Below, in pieces: positions 16,239-25,182 of a stretch of DNA of 64,000 bases. The DNA comes from Haloarculaceae archaeon H-GB1-1 (GTDB lineage Archaea; Halobacteriota; Halobacteria; Halobacteriales; Haloarculaceae). The notes below the pieces were generated by a model, which was not told where the DNA came from, made no database searches, and saw nothing but the letters and a program-made list of their open reading frames with translations. Location: positions 1 to 64,000 of the forward strand of contig JARUKX010000004.1 in NCBI GenBank assembly GCA_029688825.1, in the 5' to 3' direction. How positions within the stretch are numbered: position 1 is the stretch's first letter; every line of letters begins with the position of its first letter. A program made the position numbers and the translations under genes.

Positions 16239-18038
16239 ATGGCTCTCCAGGACGTCTTCCTGACACCGACGGGTCTGCTCGCGCTCCTCGCGCTGGTCCC
16301 ACTGGTGGTGTTGTACCTCTTGCGACCGGATCCGCGCGAACTCGCGCTCCCGACGGCCGAGTTCCTGGTCGACGACCCGGAGGAGCAGGGCTCCAATCCC
16401 GTCTTCGATAGACTCGTCCGGAACCTCCTGTTCCTGCTGCAGGCGCTGGTGCTGCTCGCGCTCGCGGTCTCGCTCGCGTCGCCGTACGTCACCGTCGAGG
16501 AGGGATTCTCGCCGAAGGAGACGGTCCTCGTCGTGGACGCGAGCGCGAGCATGGCGACGTCGAGTGGCGGACAAAGCCGGCTCGCAGCAGCGAAGCAAGC
16601 GGCGCGGGACGACGCAGCGGGGACGACGAGCGTCGTGGTCACCGGCGCGACGACCGGAACGGTCCTCGAAGCCGAGGGACGGGCCGCTGCCAGGGAGGCG
16701 GTCGGGACCATCGAGGGCACCGACGCACCGGGCGACCTCCGGAGCGCCATCTCGCAAGCGTCGTCGCTGGCCGGCGAGGACGGCCGCGTCGTCGTCTTCA
16801 GCGACTTCGTGGACGAGAGCGGCTGGCGGTCGGCGGTCGTCTCCGCACGGGCGAGCGGCGTCGGGGTCGAACTCCGGCAGTTCGACCGCGGCGGTGCGGA
16901 CAACGTCGGCTTCGTCGACCGCTCGCTGAGCGAACAGCGGGTCACGCTCTCGCTCGCCAACACGGGGACGAAGCCCGCGAGTCGGGAGGTCCGCTTCGCT
17001 GGCGAGCGCCGGACCGTCGAGCTACAGCCGGGCGACGTCGCCTCCGTCTCGTTCGAACTTCCCCCGGGCGGTGGCCGGGCCAGACTCGTCCCCGGCGACT
17101 CCTTCGCGGTCGACGATTCGGTCCCGGTCAGCGCACCGAACGAGTCGACGCTCGACGTGCTCGTGCTGACGAACGACGAGAACCGCTATCTGCTGACCGC
17201 GCTGGACGTCATCGACACCGTCTCGCTCACCGTCAAGCGGCCGCCTACGACGATCACGAAGCGGTACGACGTGATCGTGTTCAGCAACGTCGCTCCCGAC
17301 CGACTCCTCGCCGGGACGCTCGAACGTGCCCGCGAAACCGTCCAGAACGGCGGTGGCGTCGCCGTCCTCGCACAGGAGAACCTACGGGCAGCCGGCTACG
17401 GCGACCTGCTGCTACTCTCCCCGAACGGGACCGCGGAGAACCGCACGGTCGGGACGGTTCGTCGGACCGACCTGACGGAGGGGTTCGACTTCACGTCGCC
17501 GGAGAGAGCCGTCACCGGGACGCTGAAGCGCGGTACGGCGGTCGTCTCCTACGAGGACGGCACGCCGCTGCTCGCGACCGCGCAGGACGGCCGTGGGCGG
17601 CTGCTGTACTACGGGTACGTCGAGGACGCCTCGGACTTCCACGACGACTACCGCTATCCCGTCTTCTGGAAGCGGGCCGTCTACTACCTCGCGGACCGAC
17701 CGTCGACCGCGGACCTGAACCGCCGGACCGGCGAGTTACTGACCCGCTCGAACGCGACGACCGTTCGCGGACCGGAGGGAACCTACCGAACGCGGTCGCT
17801 GACGCTGGCCCGCGTGGGCTACTACGCGACCGACGAGCGACGCGTCGGGGCCGCACTCCTGCGCTCGTCCGAGTCCGAGGTGCGTGCCCCGTCGCTGAAC
17901 GATTCGACGGCGGTCGCCACCGGCGCGAACGCGCAGTCTGCGAACGTCCCGCAGTCGCTGACGCCGGTCTTCGTCGCGGCGGGGCTCGTCCTCGTCCTCG
18001 CCGAACTCGCCTATCTCCGCTCACGGGGTGACCTCTGA
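16239..18038 (+). CDS. Membrane protein with BatA-type N-terminus and VWA domain
   Basis: This 599-residue protein is the first of a six-gene operon. It begins MALQDVFLTPTGLLALLALV with two transmembrane segments (about 10-28 and 60-80), as in BatA/aerotolerance-type proteins. A VWA domain with MIDAS-like DASAS follows (LVVDASASMATSS), a beta-rich middle region, a glutamine-amidotransferase-like region (DVIVFSNVAPDRLL, GGVAVLAQ), and a final transmembrane helix near the C-terminus (FVAAGLVLVLAELAYL). It presumably displays the VWA domain at the membrane for metal-dependent protein contacts. It overlaps the next gene at a TGATG. Confidence 0.82.
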   Translation: MALQDVFLTPTGLLALLALVPLVVLYLLRPDPRELALPTAEFLVDDPEEQGSNPVFDRLVRNLLFLLQALVLLALAVSLASPYVTVEEGFSPKETVLVVDASASMATSSGGQSRLAAAKQAARDDAAGTTSVVVTGATTGTVLEAEGRAAAREAVGTIEGTDAPGDLRSAISQASSLAGEDGRVVVFSDFVDESGWRSAVVSARASGVGVELRQFDRGGADNVGFVDRSLSEQRVTLSLANTGTKPASREVRFAGERRTVELQPGDVASVSFELPPGGGRARLVPGDSFAVDDSVPVSAPNESTLDVLVLTNDENRYLLTALDVIDTVSLTVKRPPTTITKRYDVIVFSNVAPDRLLAGTLERARETVQNGGGVAVLAQENLRAAGYGDLLLLSPNGTAENRTVGTVRRTDLTEGFDFTSPERAVTGTLKRGTAVVSYEDGTPLLATAQDGRGRLLYYGYVEDASDFHDDYRYPVFWKRAVYYLADRPSTADLNRRTGELLTRSNATTVRGPEGTYRTRSLTLARVGYYATDERRVGAALLRSSESEVRAPSLNDSTAVATGANAQSANVPQSLTPVFVAAGLVLVLAELAYLRSRGDL

Positions 18039-20377
18039 TGGTGGACGTGGCCACTGTCCAGGGCGTCGAACTCGGCGTCCAGCGACCGATCGTCCTGCTG
18101 GCGATTCCCGTACTCGCGGTCGTGGTGGGCCTGCTCGTCCTCCGCCCTCGGGAGGACTCGTCGCTGTCGCGCCGCCGGCTCGCCCTGTTCGGGTCGCGAT
18201 TGCTCGTCGTCTCGCTGCTCGTCCTCGCGGCGGCCGGCCCCTACAGCGCGACGACGCGGGAAGCCGTCGGTGATCCGACGGTCAGACTGCTGGTCGACCG
18301 TTCCGACAGCACCGCCGTACAGTCGAACGTGAGCGGGCGGCTGGCGACGGCCATCGAGGAGCGCGGCGTCCCCGTCGAGACGACCGTCGTCGCCTCAGGG
18401 GCGAACTCGCCGCTGGGCGACCGCATCGCCTCGGCGCTCCGGCCGAACGGCACCGTCGTGGTCGTCTCGGACGGCCGCGTCACCGACGGGCGCTCGACGG
18501 CGGCGGTCGCCGAACTCGCCCAGCAGGTCAACGCGACCATCAGCGTCGTCAACGGGACCACGACGACCACCGAGCGGTTCGTCACCGTCAACGGGCCGCG
18601 AAAGACCAGCGTCGGCGTCGAGAACACCTACCTCGTCCGCGTCGGTGGCGTCCGACTGGACGAGGGCAACGCCAGCCTCTCCGTGACGGTCGACGGCGAG
18701 GAGGTCCACGCCGAGTCCGTGCGGAATCGGACGGCCGTCGAGGTTTCCCACACCTTCAACGAGACAGGGAGCCACAGGATCACCGCGACCGTCGACGGCG
18801 ACGACCGCTTCGACCGCAACGACGTCTACCGCTCGACCGTCCGCGTCGTCCCACAGCCGAGCGTGCTGTACGTCGCCCAGGGAGACTACCCCCTCGGCGG
18901 GTACCTCGACCGACTGTACGACGTCGAGCGCGCTCGGACGATTCCGGACGACCTCTCGCCGTACTACGCCGTCGTCGTCCAGGACCGCCCGGCGTCGAGT
19001 CTCGGGAACGTCACCGCGCTCCAGCGGGCCGTCGTCGACGGGACGGGGCTCGTGGTCGTCGGTGGCCCGAACGCCTACGACGAGGGCGGCTACCGGAACG
19101 CGACCATCGGCACCGTGCTCCCGGTCACGCAGGGCGAGCCCAGCGACGCCGCGACCGTCGTCCTCGCCGTCGACGTGTCGGGCAGTTCCCAGAAGGGGAT
19201 GCGCGTCCAGAAGGCGCTGGCGCTCGACGTGCTCGACCAGCTCGGCGACCAGAACCGCGTGGGCCTCGTCGCGTTCAACACGCGAGCCTACGGGGTCACC
19301 GACCCCGAACCGCTCCGGGAGTCCCGCGACACCCTGGAAGACCGCATCAAGCGGCTCGAGAGCAGCGGCGGCACCCACATCGCGACCGGCCTGCGCGGGT
19401 CCGGGACGATGCTCGGCGACGGCGGCGGGACGGTCATCCTCATCAGCGACGGGCGGGACCACGGCGGCGGCGTCCCTGCGGCCGCCGCGGAACTCGCGAA
19501 CCAGGGGACGCGCGTCATCGCCGTGGGCGTCGGGGTCAACGTCGACGAGGCCCAGCTACAGCGAATCGGGTCGGCGACCGGCGGCTCGTACCTGCGCGCC
19601 GACCAGACCAATCGACTGCGCATCCTCTTCGGCGGCCCGAACCGCGAGTACAGCGGGAACCGACTCACCGTCGTCGAGGGCGACCACTTCGTCACCCGCG
19701 GCGTCGAACTGACGGCGAATCCGGGCCAGGCACACGACGTGCGCGTCAAGGAACGCGCGGACTACCTCGTCGCGACGGGGTCGGGCAAACCGGCCATCGC
19801 CGCGTGGCAGTACGGGCTGGGCCGCACCGTCTCCATCACGACCTACGCGTCCGACGGCACGCTCGACGGCCTGCTGGACGCGCCGGACTCGCTCGCCGTC
19901 ACGAAGTCGGTCAACTGGGCCATCGGCGACCCCGAGCGGCTGGCGACCGGCGTCACCGACGTTCCCGACACGCGCGTCGGCGAGCCGACGACGGTCGTCT
20001 ACGAAGGCGGTGAGCGGCCGACCGCCGAGGGCGTCCAGTTCGTCCGCGACGGCGACTCGCGCTACCGGGCCACCGTCGTCGCCTCGGAACAGGATTATCA
20101 CACCGTTTTGGACGCGAGCTACGCCGCGAACTACCCGCGGGAGTACGGCGCGTTCGGGCAGGCATCGGCGCTCCGGACCGCGGCCGTCACGACCGGCGGG
20201 CAGGTGTTCGAGCCGGATCAGGCGGCCGCCATCGCAGAGTTCGCCCGCGAACGCTCGCGCCGCGTCCGGGAGGTCACGACCGACTGGACGTGGCTCCCGC
20301 TCGCGGCCGGCCTCCTCGTCTACCTGCTGGAAGTGAGCGTCCGCCGCGTCCGCGACCTGTACGGAGACCCACTATGA
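18038..20377 (+). CDS. Large membrane VWA-domain protein
   Basis: This is a 779-residue protein whose ATG overlaps the previous stop. N-terminal transmembrane segments (LLAIPVLAVVVGLLVLRP and SRLLVVSLLVLAAAGPYS) precede an extracellular region. The second VWA domain carries an intact MIDAS motif DVSGSSQ (VVLAVDVSGSSQKGM), with the downstream Asp in ISDGRDHGGG. A last helix (WLPLAAGLLVYLLEVSVRRV) sits at the C-terminus. Together with the preceding gene this gives a membrane pair of VWA proteins, as seen in MoxR-associated operons. Glycosylation sequons (NxS/T) are frequent in the outer region. Confidence 0.85.
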   Translation: MVDVATVQGVELGVQRPIVLLAIPVLAVVVGLLVLRPREDSSLSRRRLALFGSRLLVVSLLVLAAAGPYSATTREAVGDPTVRLLVDRSDSTAVQSNVSGRLATAIEERGVPVETTVVASGANSPLGDRIASALRPNGTVVVVSDGRVTDGRSTAAVAELAQQVNATISVVNGTTTTTERFVTVNGPRKTSVGVENTYLVRVGGVRLDEGNASLSVTVDGEEVHAESVRNRTAVEVSHTFNETGSHRITATVDGDDRFDRNDVYRSTVRVVPQPSVLYVAQGDYPLGGYLDRLYDVERARTIPDDLSPYYAVVVQDRPASSLGNVTALQRAVVDGTGLVVVGGPNAYDEGGYRNATIGTVLPVTQGEPSDAATVVLAVDVSGSSQKGMRVQKALALDVLDQLGDQNRVGLVAFNTRAYGVTDPEPLRESRDTLEDRIKRLESSGGTHIATGLRGSGTMLGDGGGTVILISDGRDHGGGVPAAAAELANQGTRVIAVGVGVNVDEAQLQRIGSATGGSYLRADQTNRLRILFGGPNREYSGNRLTVVEGDHFVTRGVELTANPGQAHDVRVKERADYLVATGSGKPAIAAWQYGLGRTVSITTYASDGTLDGLLDAPDSLAVTKSVNWAIGDPERLATGVTDVPDTRVGEPTTVVYEGGERPTAEGVQFVRDGDSRYRATVVASEQDYHTVLDASYAANYPREYGAFGQASALRTAAVTTGGQVFEPDQAAAIAEFARERSRRVREVTTDWTWLPLAAGLLVYLLEVSVRRVRDLYGDPL

Positions 20378-21075
20378 GCTACATCGGATCCAACCTCAGC
20401 CTGACGCTGGTACTCGTCGCCACGCTGGCGACCGCGAGCGTCGCCGGCGCGACGGTCTACTACCAGGAATCGGCAGACAGAGTCACCGACCGTAACGAAC
20501 GATTGCAGGAGCGGAACGCCGAGCTACGCAGCGAGTTGCAAGCCACGCGCGCGAACCTCAGCGAGACGGAGCAACGCCTCCAGCGGCTGAACCGTAGCTT
20601 GGAGACTCGACAGGGCGACCTCCAGGCGGTGACCCAGAAGCTGAACGCCACCGAATCGAGGCTGGCGAGCACGGAGAACAAGCTCTCGAACGCGCGCGAA
20701 CGACTCCAGTCCGCCCGCTCGGAAGTCCAGTCCCTCGAATCGCAGGTCCAGCAACTCCGGTCGGACGTGTCGTCGCTTCAGGATCGCGTCGACGAGCTCA
20801 AATCCCAGAGGGAGACTCTGAAGGAACAGAAGGCGACCCTGGAGCAGAAGAACGAGGACCTCGCCGAGACGAACGACGACCTCGAAGCGACCAACGAGGA
20901 GCTGGAACAGACGAACGAGGAACTGCAAGCGACGAACGCACAACTCGAACAGAAGAACGAGGAACTGCAAGCGACCAACGAGGAACTTCGGGCGAAGATC
21001 GACGACCTCGAAGCGGAGATCGAGCGGTTGAACGACCGTATCGACGAACTGGAGAGCGACGACGGGGGGTCGTGA
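20374..21075 (+). CDS. Membrane-anchored coiled-coil protein
   Basis: This 233-residue protein begins with one transmembrane helix (LSLTLVLVATLATASVAGATV, about 8-28). Then about 200 residues are almost pure coiled coil built from repeated units such as EELEQTNEELQATNAQLEQ. It has no enzymatic motif. Its start overlaps the upstream gene by 4 nt (ATGA). Its place between the VWA genes and the MoxR gene suggests a spacer or scaffold for the complex. The repeat units are near-identical at the DNA level toward the C-terminus, a possible site of length variation. Confidence 0.8.
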   Translation: MSYIGSNLSLTLVLVATLATASVAGATVYYQESADRVTDRNERLQERNAELRSELQATRANLSETEQRLQRLNRSLETRQGDLQAVTQKLNATESRLASTENKLSNARERLQSARSEVQSLESQVQQLRSDVSSLQDRVDELKSQRETLKEQKATLEQKNEDLAETNDDLEATNEELEQTNEELQATNAQLEQKNEELQATNEELRAKIDDLEAEIERLNDRIDELESDDGGS

Positions 21076-21965
21076 CCGTGGCCGACGACCAACAGCGACG
21101 AGGAGCGGCGGACGGAGAGTCGGCCGCGACCGACGAGCGAACGTCGATCAGGGCGGCTCTCGCCGAGATTCGACGCGAGCGGCTGAAGGCGGCGCTGCTC
21201 GACGGCGTCGTCGACGGGGTGCTCACGTTACTGGTCGTGAACCTCGCGCTGTCGGTCCTCCGCGTTCCGGGCCTCCCCCCGACGGTCGGGCCGCTGCCGC
21301 TGGCCGCCGCGGCCGGCGTCGCCTGTGGCCTGGTCGTCACGGTCGCGAGTGTCGGCGTCCGGCATCGACGGGACGCCATCGCTCGGTTCGAGCGGTTCAA
21401 TCCCACCGTCGAGACCGCCCTCCGGTCCGCGCGGGACGCCAGCGAGGACGAGCGGACGAGCCTGATGGCCCGCCGGCTCTACGACGACGTGTTGGAGCGC
21501 CTGCGCGAGACGTCGAGCCAGGGTTTCCTGAACGGCAGGACGCTCGCGCTCAGGATGGGGCTCGTCCTCGTGGTGAGTCTCGCGAGCGTCCACGTCGCCG
21601 TCGTCGGCATGGAGTTCGGAGTCGGGACGCCGTCATCGGACGGTGGCGGCGACGGTGCGCGAGCGGTGACGACGGCCTCCGGGACGAGCGTCGACCGGGA
21701 GACGCTGGACGACCCGAGCGCGGTGCTCGGCGAGGCGGAGAACGTCACGAGCGGGAGCGAAGAACTCGCGGCGAACCTCTCGACCGGCGGTGGCGGCCGG
21801 AACGGTGAGGACGGGACTGGGGACGCGTACGACGCCGGCGGCCTCTCGAGCGGCGACGACGTCTCGGCCCAGCGCGCCGGCTTCGACTCGCCGGGCGAAC
21901 TGGAGGACGCGGACCTGATTCGGGACTACACGGTGCGGCTCAGCGAGGAGGATTCAGATGAGTGA
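21072..21965 (+). CDS. Membrane protein of the MoxR-VWA operon, function unknown
   Basis: This 297-residue protein starts at a GTG overlapping the previous stop (GTGA). It has a basic/acidic N-terminal region, a helical hairpin of membrane segments (VLTLLVVNLALSVLRVPGLP and LAAAAGVACGLVVTVASVGV), a cytoplasmic helical region (about 100-170), a third membrane segment (LALRMGLVLVVSLASVHVAV), and a Gly/Ser-rich disordered C-terminus. No known domain was recognised with confidence. It overlaps the MoxR start by 8 nt, so it is cotranslated with it. Confidence 0.75.
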   Translation: MTVADDQQRRGAADGESAATDERTSIRAALAEIRRERLKAALLDGVVDGVLTLLVVNLALSVLRVPGLPPTVGPLPLAAAAGVACGLVVTVASVGVRHRRDAIARFERFNPTVETALRSARDASEDERTSLMARRLYDDVLERLRETSSQGFLNGRTLALRMGLVLVVSLASVHVAVVGMEFGVGTPSSDGGGDGARAVTTASGTSVDRETLDDPSAVLGEAENVTSGSEELAANLSTGGGGRNGEDGTGDAYDAGGLSSGDDVSAQRAGFDSPGELEDADLIRDYTVRLSEEDSDE

Positions 21966-22911
21966 CGCAGAACTCGATTCCGACGACGTACAGCAACTAC
22001 AGGACGGACTCCAGCGCGTTCGCGAGGAGATACGGAAACGGATCGTCGGCCAGCAGGCCGTCGTCGAGCAACTGCTCACGTGTCTGCTCTGCGACGGCAA
22101 CGCCTTGCTGGAGAGCACGCCCGGACTGGGCAAGACGCTGCTCGTCCGAACCGTCGCCGACGCGACCGACCTGGACTTCTCGCGCATCCAGAACACGCCC
22201 GACCTCATGCCGTCGGACGTGACCGGCACCGAGATCATCCGCGGCGACGGCGACAATCGCGAGTTCGTCTTCGAGCGCGGGCCGGTGTTCGCCAACCTCG
22301 TCCTCGCCGACGAGATCAACCGCGCGACCCCGAAGACCCAGGCCGCCCTGCTCGAAGCGATGCAGGAGCAACAGGTCACCGTCGGGGGCGAAACCTACCA
22401 GCTTCCGAAGCCGTTCTTCGTGCTGGCGACGCAGAACCCCATCGACCAGGAGGGGACCTACCAGCTCCCCGAAGCCCAGTCCGACCGCTTTCTGCTGAAG
22501 ATACTGCTCGACTACCCCGGCGAGGACGAGGAGACCGAGATCGTCGACCGCTACACCCGCCGGCTGAACGGCGGCATCGACGTCGACCGCGTGCTGACCG
22601 GCGAGCGACTGCGTGCCGCCCAGGGGCTCGTCCGCGAGGTCCCCATCGCGACCGACCTGCGCGACCGGGCCATCGACCTCGTCCGGGCGACCCGCGACCA
22701 CGAGCAACTGGAGTACGGAGCCAGCCCGAGGGCGAGCATGGGACTGGTGCTGGCCGCGAAGGCCCGCGCGTTCCTGCACGGACGCACCCACGTCACCGCC
22801 GAGGACGTCGAAGCGATGGCCCCGTCAGTCCTCAGACACCGCGTCATCGTCGACTTCCGGGCCGAGCGCGAGGGCGTCACACCCGACGACGTGGTCGCCG
22901 ATCTGCTATGA
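21958..22911 (+). CDS. MoxR-type AAA+ ATPase
   Basis: This 317-residue protein is a MoxR ATPase. The Walker A motif is ESTPGLGKTLL, Walker B is LVLADEINRATPKTQ, and sensor 1 is LATQNPIDQEGTYQLPEAQ. The arginine-finger region is SDRFLLKI and the C-terminal lid is SPRASMGLVLAAKARAFLHG. MoxR proteins act as chaperones, often activating VWA-containing partners or metal insertion. All six genes of this operon overlap by a few bases, which supports a single complex. It is cytoplasmic. Confidence 0.93.
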   Translation: MSDAELDSDDVQQLQDGLQRVREEIRKRIVGQQAVVEQLLTCLLCDGNALLESTPGLGKTLLVRTVADATDLDFSRIQNTPDLMPSDVTGTEIIRGDGDNREFVFERGPVFANLVLADEINRATPKTQAALLEAMQEQQVTVGGETYQLPKPFFVLATQNPIDQEGTYQLPEAQSDRFLLKILLDYPGEDEETEIVDRYTRRLNGGIDVDRVLTGERLRAAQGLVREVPIATDLRDRAIDLVRATRDHEQLEYGASPRASMGLVLAAKARAFLHGRTHVTAEDVEAMAPSVLRHRVIVDFRAEREGVTPDDVVADLL

Positions 22912-23792
22912 TAGAGCCGGACTTCCTCGACGAACTGGAACGCTTCGAGGCGTCGCTGTCGCACCTCGCGGACTCCCATCGCCGCGGCGAGCAGCAGTCC
23001 CGCCGGGTCGGTGAGGGACTGACCTTCAGCGACTACCGCAACTACGCGCCGGGCGACGACACCCGCCTCGTCGACTGGAAGCTCTACGCCCGCACCGGCG
23101 AACTGTTCGTCAAGCAGTTCGAATCCGAGCGCAACCTCACCGTCCACGTCCTGCTCGACGCCAGTGCGTCCATGGACTTCGGGGGCGAGACCGACCGCAC
23201 GGAATCGACCGGCGAGACCGCCAACAAGTTCGAGTACGCCGCGAAGCTCGGGCTCGGCTTCTGCGCGCTCGCCGCCGAGGAGAACAACGACTTCCGCGTT
23301 TCCGTCTTCGGCGAGGAGTTCGACCGTCTCGACACCGGCGCGTCCAGCCGCGGCGAGATACTCCGGACCATCGAGTTGCTGAACGACACCACCCCCGGCG
23401 GCGAAGCGGACTTCGAGCGCGTGCTGGAGTCCTACGCCGCCACCATCGACTCACGGTCGCTGGTCTTCGTCGGCAGCGACTTCCTCGCCGACGTCGACGT
23501 CATCGAGACCGGGCTGGACGCTCTCTCGAAGAACGACCTCGTCCTCGCCCACGTCGTCGCACCGGAGGAACGGGACCCACCGACCCGAACCGACACCATC
23601 TTCCGCGGCGTCGAGCGCGCGCTCAGCATCCGGACCTACTTCGGGTCGCGCCAGCGGAGCGCCTACCAGCAGCGCCTTCGAGAACACCTCGACGCCGTGG
23701 AGGGTGCCGCCCACCGGCTCCAGGCGAGTCACGTCCGCGTCGATACCGACCGCGACTTCTTCGACGCCTTCGCCGAGGCGTGGGTGGAGTGA
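22908..23792 (+). CDS. DUF58-domain protein (MoxR partner)
   Basis: This 294-residue protein carries the DUF58 signature (GLTFSDYRNYAPGDDTRLVDWKLYARTG) followed by a VWA-like fold with DASASMDFG. Its start overlaps the MoxR stop (ATGA). DUF58 proteins are routinely encoded with MoxR ATPases and are thought to recognise or deliver the substrate. It has no membrane segment and is the last gene of the operon; it converges on the aminotransferase gene after 4 nt. Confidence 0.9.
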   Translation: MIEPDFLDELERFEASLSHLADSHRRGEQQSRRVGEGLTFSDYRNYAPGDDTRLVDWKLYARTGELFVKQFESERNLTVHVLLDASASMDFGGETDRTESTGETANKFEYAAKLGLGFCALAAEENNDFRVSVFGEEFDRLDTGASSRGEILRTIELLNDTTPGGEADFERVLESYAATIDSRSLVFVGSDFLADVDVIETGLDALSKNDLVLAHVVAPEERDPPTRTDTIFRGVERALSIRTYFGSRQRSAYQQRLREHLDAVEGAAHRLQASHVRVDTDRDFFDAFAEAWVE

Positions 23793-23796
23793 CCAG

Positions 23797-25134
23797 CTAC
23801 GCGACGTGTTCGACGGCCGAGGCGAGCAGGTCGACGCCGAGCTCGATCTCCCGCTCGGTCACGTCGAGTGGCGGGAGCAGTCGGAGCGTCTTGTACCCAC
23901 AGCCCAGCGTCAGCAGGCCGCGCTTCATCGCCGCCTCCATCACGTCGTCGCGGCGCTCCTTCGTGTCGAACTCGACCGCGAGGAGCAGGCCGAGACCGCG
24001 GACGTCGACGACGCCGGGCAGGTCCTCGTCGGCGAGGAGTTCCTTCGTCTGCCGGCCGCGCTCGGTCGCGTTGGCCATGAGGTCGTAGTCCCGGATGACG
24101 TCGATGGTGAGCGCGCCGACCGCCGACGAGAGCACGTCGCCCGCACCCCAGGTCGAGGAGAGGCGGCTCTCCTCCGCAGGGAAGACGTCCTCGCGGGAGA
24201 TGGTCGCGCCGACGCGGAGCCCCTTCGCGCTGGCGATGACGTCTGGTTCGATGGGGTAGTGGTCGGCGGTCCACCACTCGCCGCTGCGACCCAGCCCGGA
24301 CTGGATCTCGTCGGCGATCAGGTTGAACCCGTACTCCTCGCGGAGGTCGGCGAGTTCCTGCATGAACGCGTCGCTCGGAATGCGATAGCCACCCTCGCCC
24401 TGGAGCGGTTCGAGGATGACGTACGCCAGTTCGTCGGCGTTGACGTACCCGGTCTCGGAGTCGATCATCCGCCGGAGCTTCGAGCTATCTTGCGAGAAGA
24501 AGCCACAGTCACAGGTCTCGGCCGTGCACGACCGGTCGGTGCAGTACGGCATCTCGTGCACGCTCGGAATCTCGGGGAACTCCCGGCGGTAGACCTCCTT
24601 CGATCGGTTCAGCGACAGCGCGCCGAGGGTGCGACCGTGGAAGGCACCCTCGCAGGTGACCGCGTACTTCCCCTCCTGCTGGTCGTAGCAGATCTTCAAC
24701 GCGTTCTCGACGGCCTCCGCACCGCTGTTGGAGAGGAACACCGTGTCCATGTCGTAGTGGCTGCTGACGTCGGCGAGTCGGTCCATCAGGTCCGCCGGCG
24801 TCGGAAAGTCGTGCTCGTCGAGCGGCCCGCTGGCGGCGTAGAAGTCCTGCCCGGCGATCTTCAGGGGGTCGACGAGGTCGAACCCCTCCAGTCGCTCCAT
24901 CAGCTTGGGGTTGTTGTACCCCAGCGGCGCGGCGGCGACGTGGCCGGTGAAGTCCATGAGGACGTTGCCGTCGACGTCGGTACAGAAAGGTCCCTCCGCG
25001 TCGGCGGTGTAGTCCCACACGAAATCGTATACGTAGGTGCTGGGGGCGGCCGTCTCGTGATGGTACTCGACCCATTCCCGGGCGTGTTCGCCCGGCATGT
25101 CGGAGACCGTCGGGGTTGCCGTATCGCGGTCCAT
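23797..25134 (-). CDS. Class III PLP aminotransferase
   Basis: This is a 445-residue class III aminotransferase (acetylornithine/GABA/aspartate-aminotransferase family). The PLP-binding Lys is in ASAKGLRVG, preceded by the cofactor Asp in LIADEIQSGLGRSG. SNSGAEAVENALK and GAFHGRTLGAL bind the phosphate and ring. An unusual Cys-rich segment (YCTDRSCTAETCDCGFF) interrupts the middle of the domain and may bind a metal. The amino-donor specificity cannot be set from sequence. The ATG at 25134 was used; one three codons upstream is possible. Confidence 0.9.
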   Translation of the reverse strand: MDRDTATPTVSDMPGEHAREWVEYHHETAAPSTYVYDFVWDYTADAEGPFCTDVDGNVLMDFTGHVAAAPLGYNNPKLMERLEGFDLVDPLKIAGQDFYAASGPLDEHDFPTPADLMDRLADVSSHYDMDTVFLSNSGAEAVENALKICYDQQEGKYAVTCEGAFHGRTLGALSLNRSKEVYRREFPEIPSVHEMPYCTDRSCTAETCDCGFFSQDSSKLRRMIDSETGYVNADELAYVILEPLQGEGGYRIPSDAFMQELADLREEYGFNLIADEIQSGLGRSGEWWTADHYPIEPDVIASAKGLRVGATISREDVFPAEESRLSSTWGAGDVLSSAVGALTIDVIRDYDLMANATERGRQTKELLADEDLPGVVDVRGLGLLLAVEFDTKERRDDVMEAAMKRGLLTLGCGYKTLRLLPPLDVTEREIELGVDLLASAVEHVA

Positions 25135-25182
25135 GTCTTGCACACGAGTAGCCGGCAGTTAAACCATGTGTCAGGTTCGGTG

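Noticed and set aside
20880-21010. Near-identical DNA units as a mobile or regulatory repeat
   Set aside because: They encode the heptad units of the coiled-coil protein in frame, so the repetition is explained at the protein level.
22080-23792. Longer frame extending the DUF58 protein upstream through the MoxR gene
   Set aside because: The extra residues are Arg/Pro-rich shadow sequence of moxR; the ATG at 22908 overlapping the moxR stop gives the standard DUF58 start.
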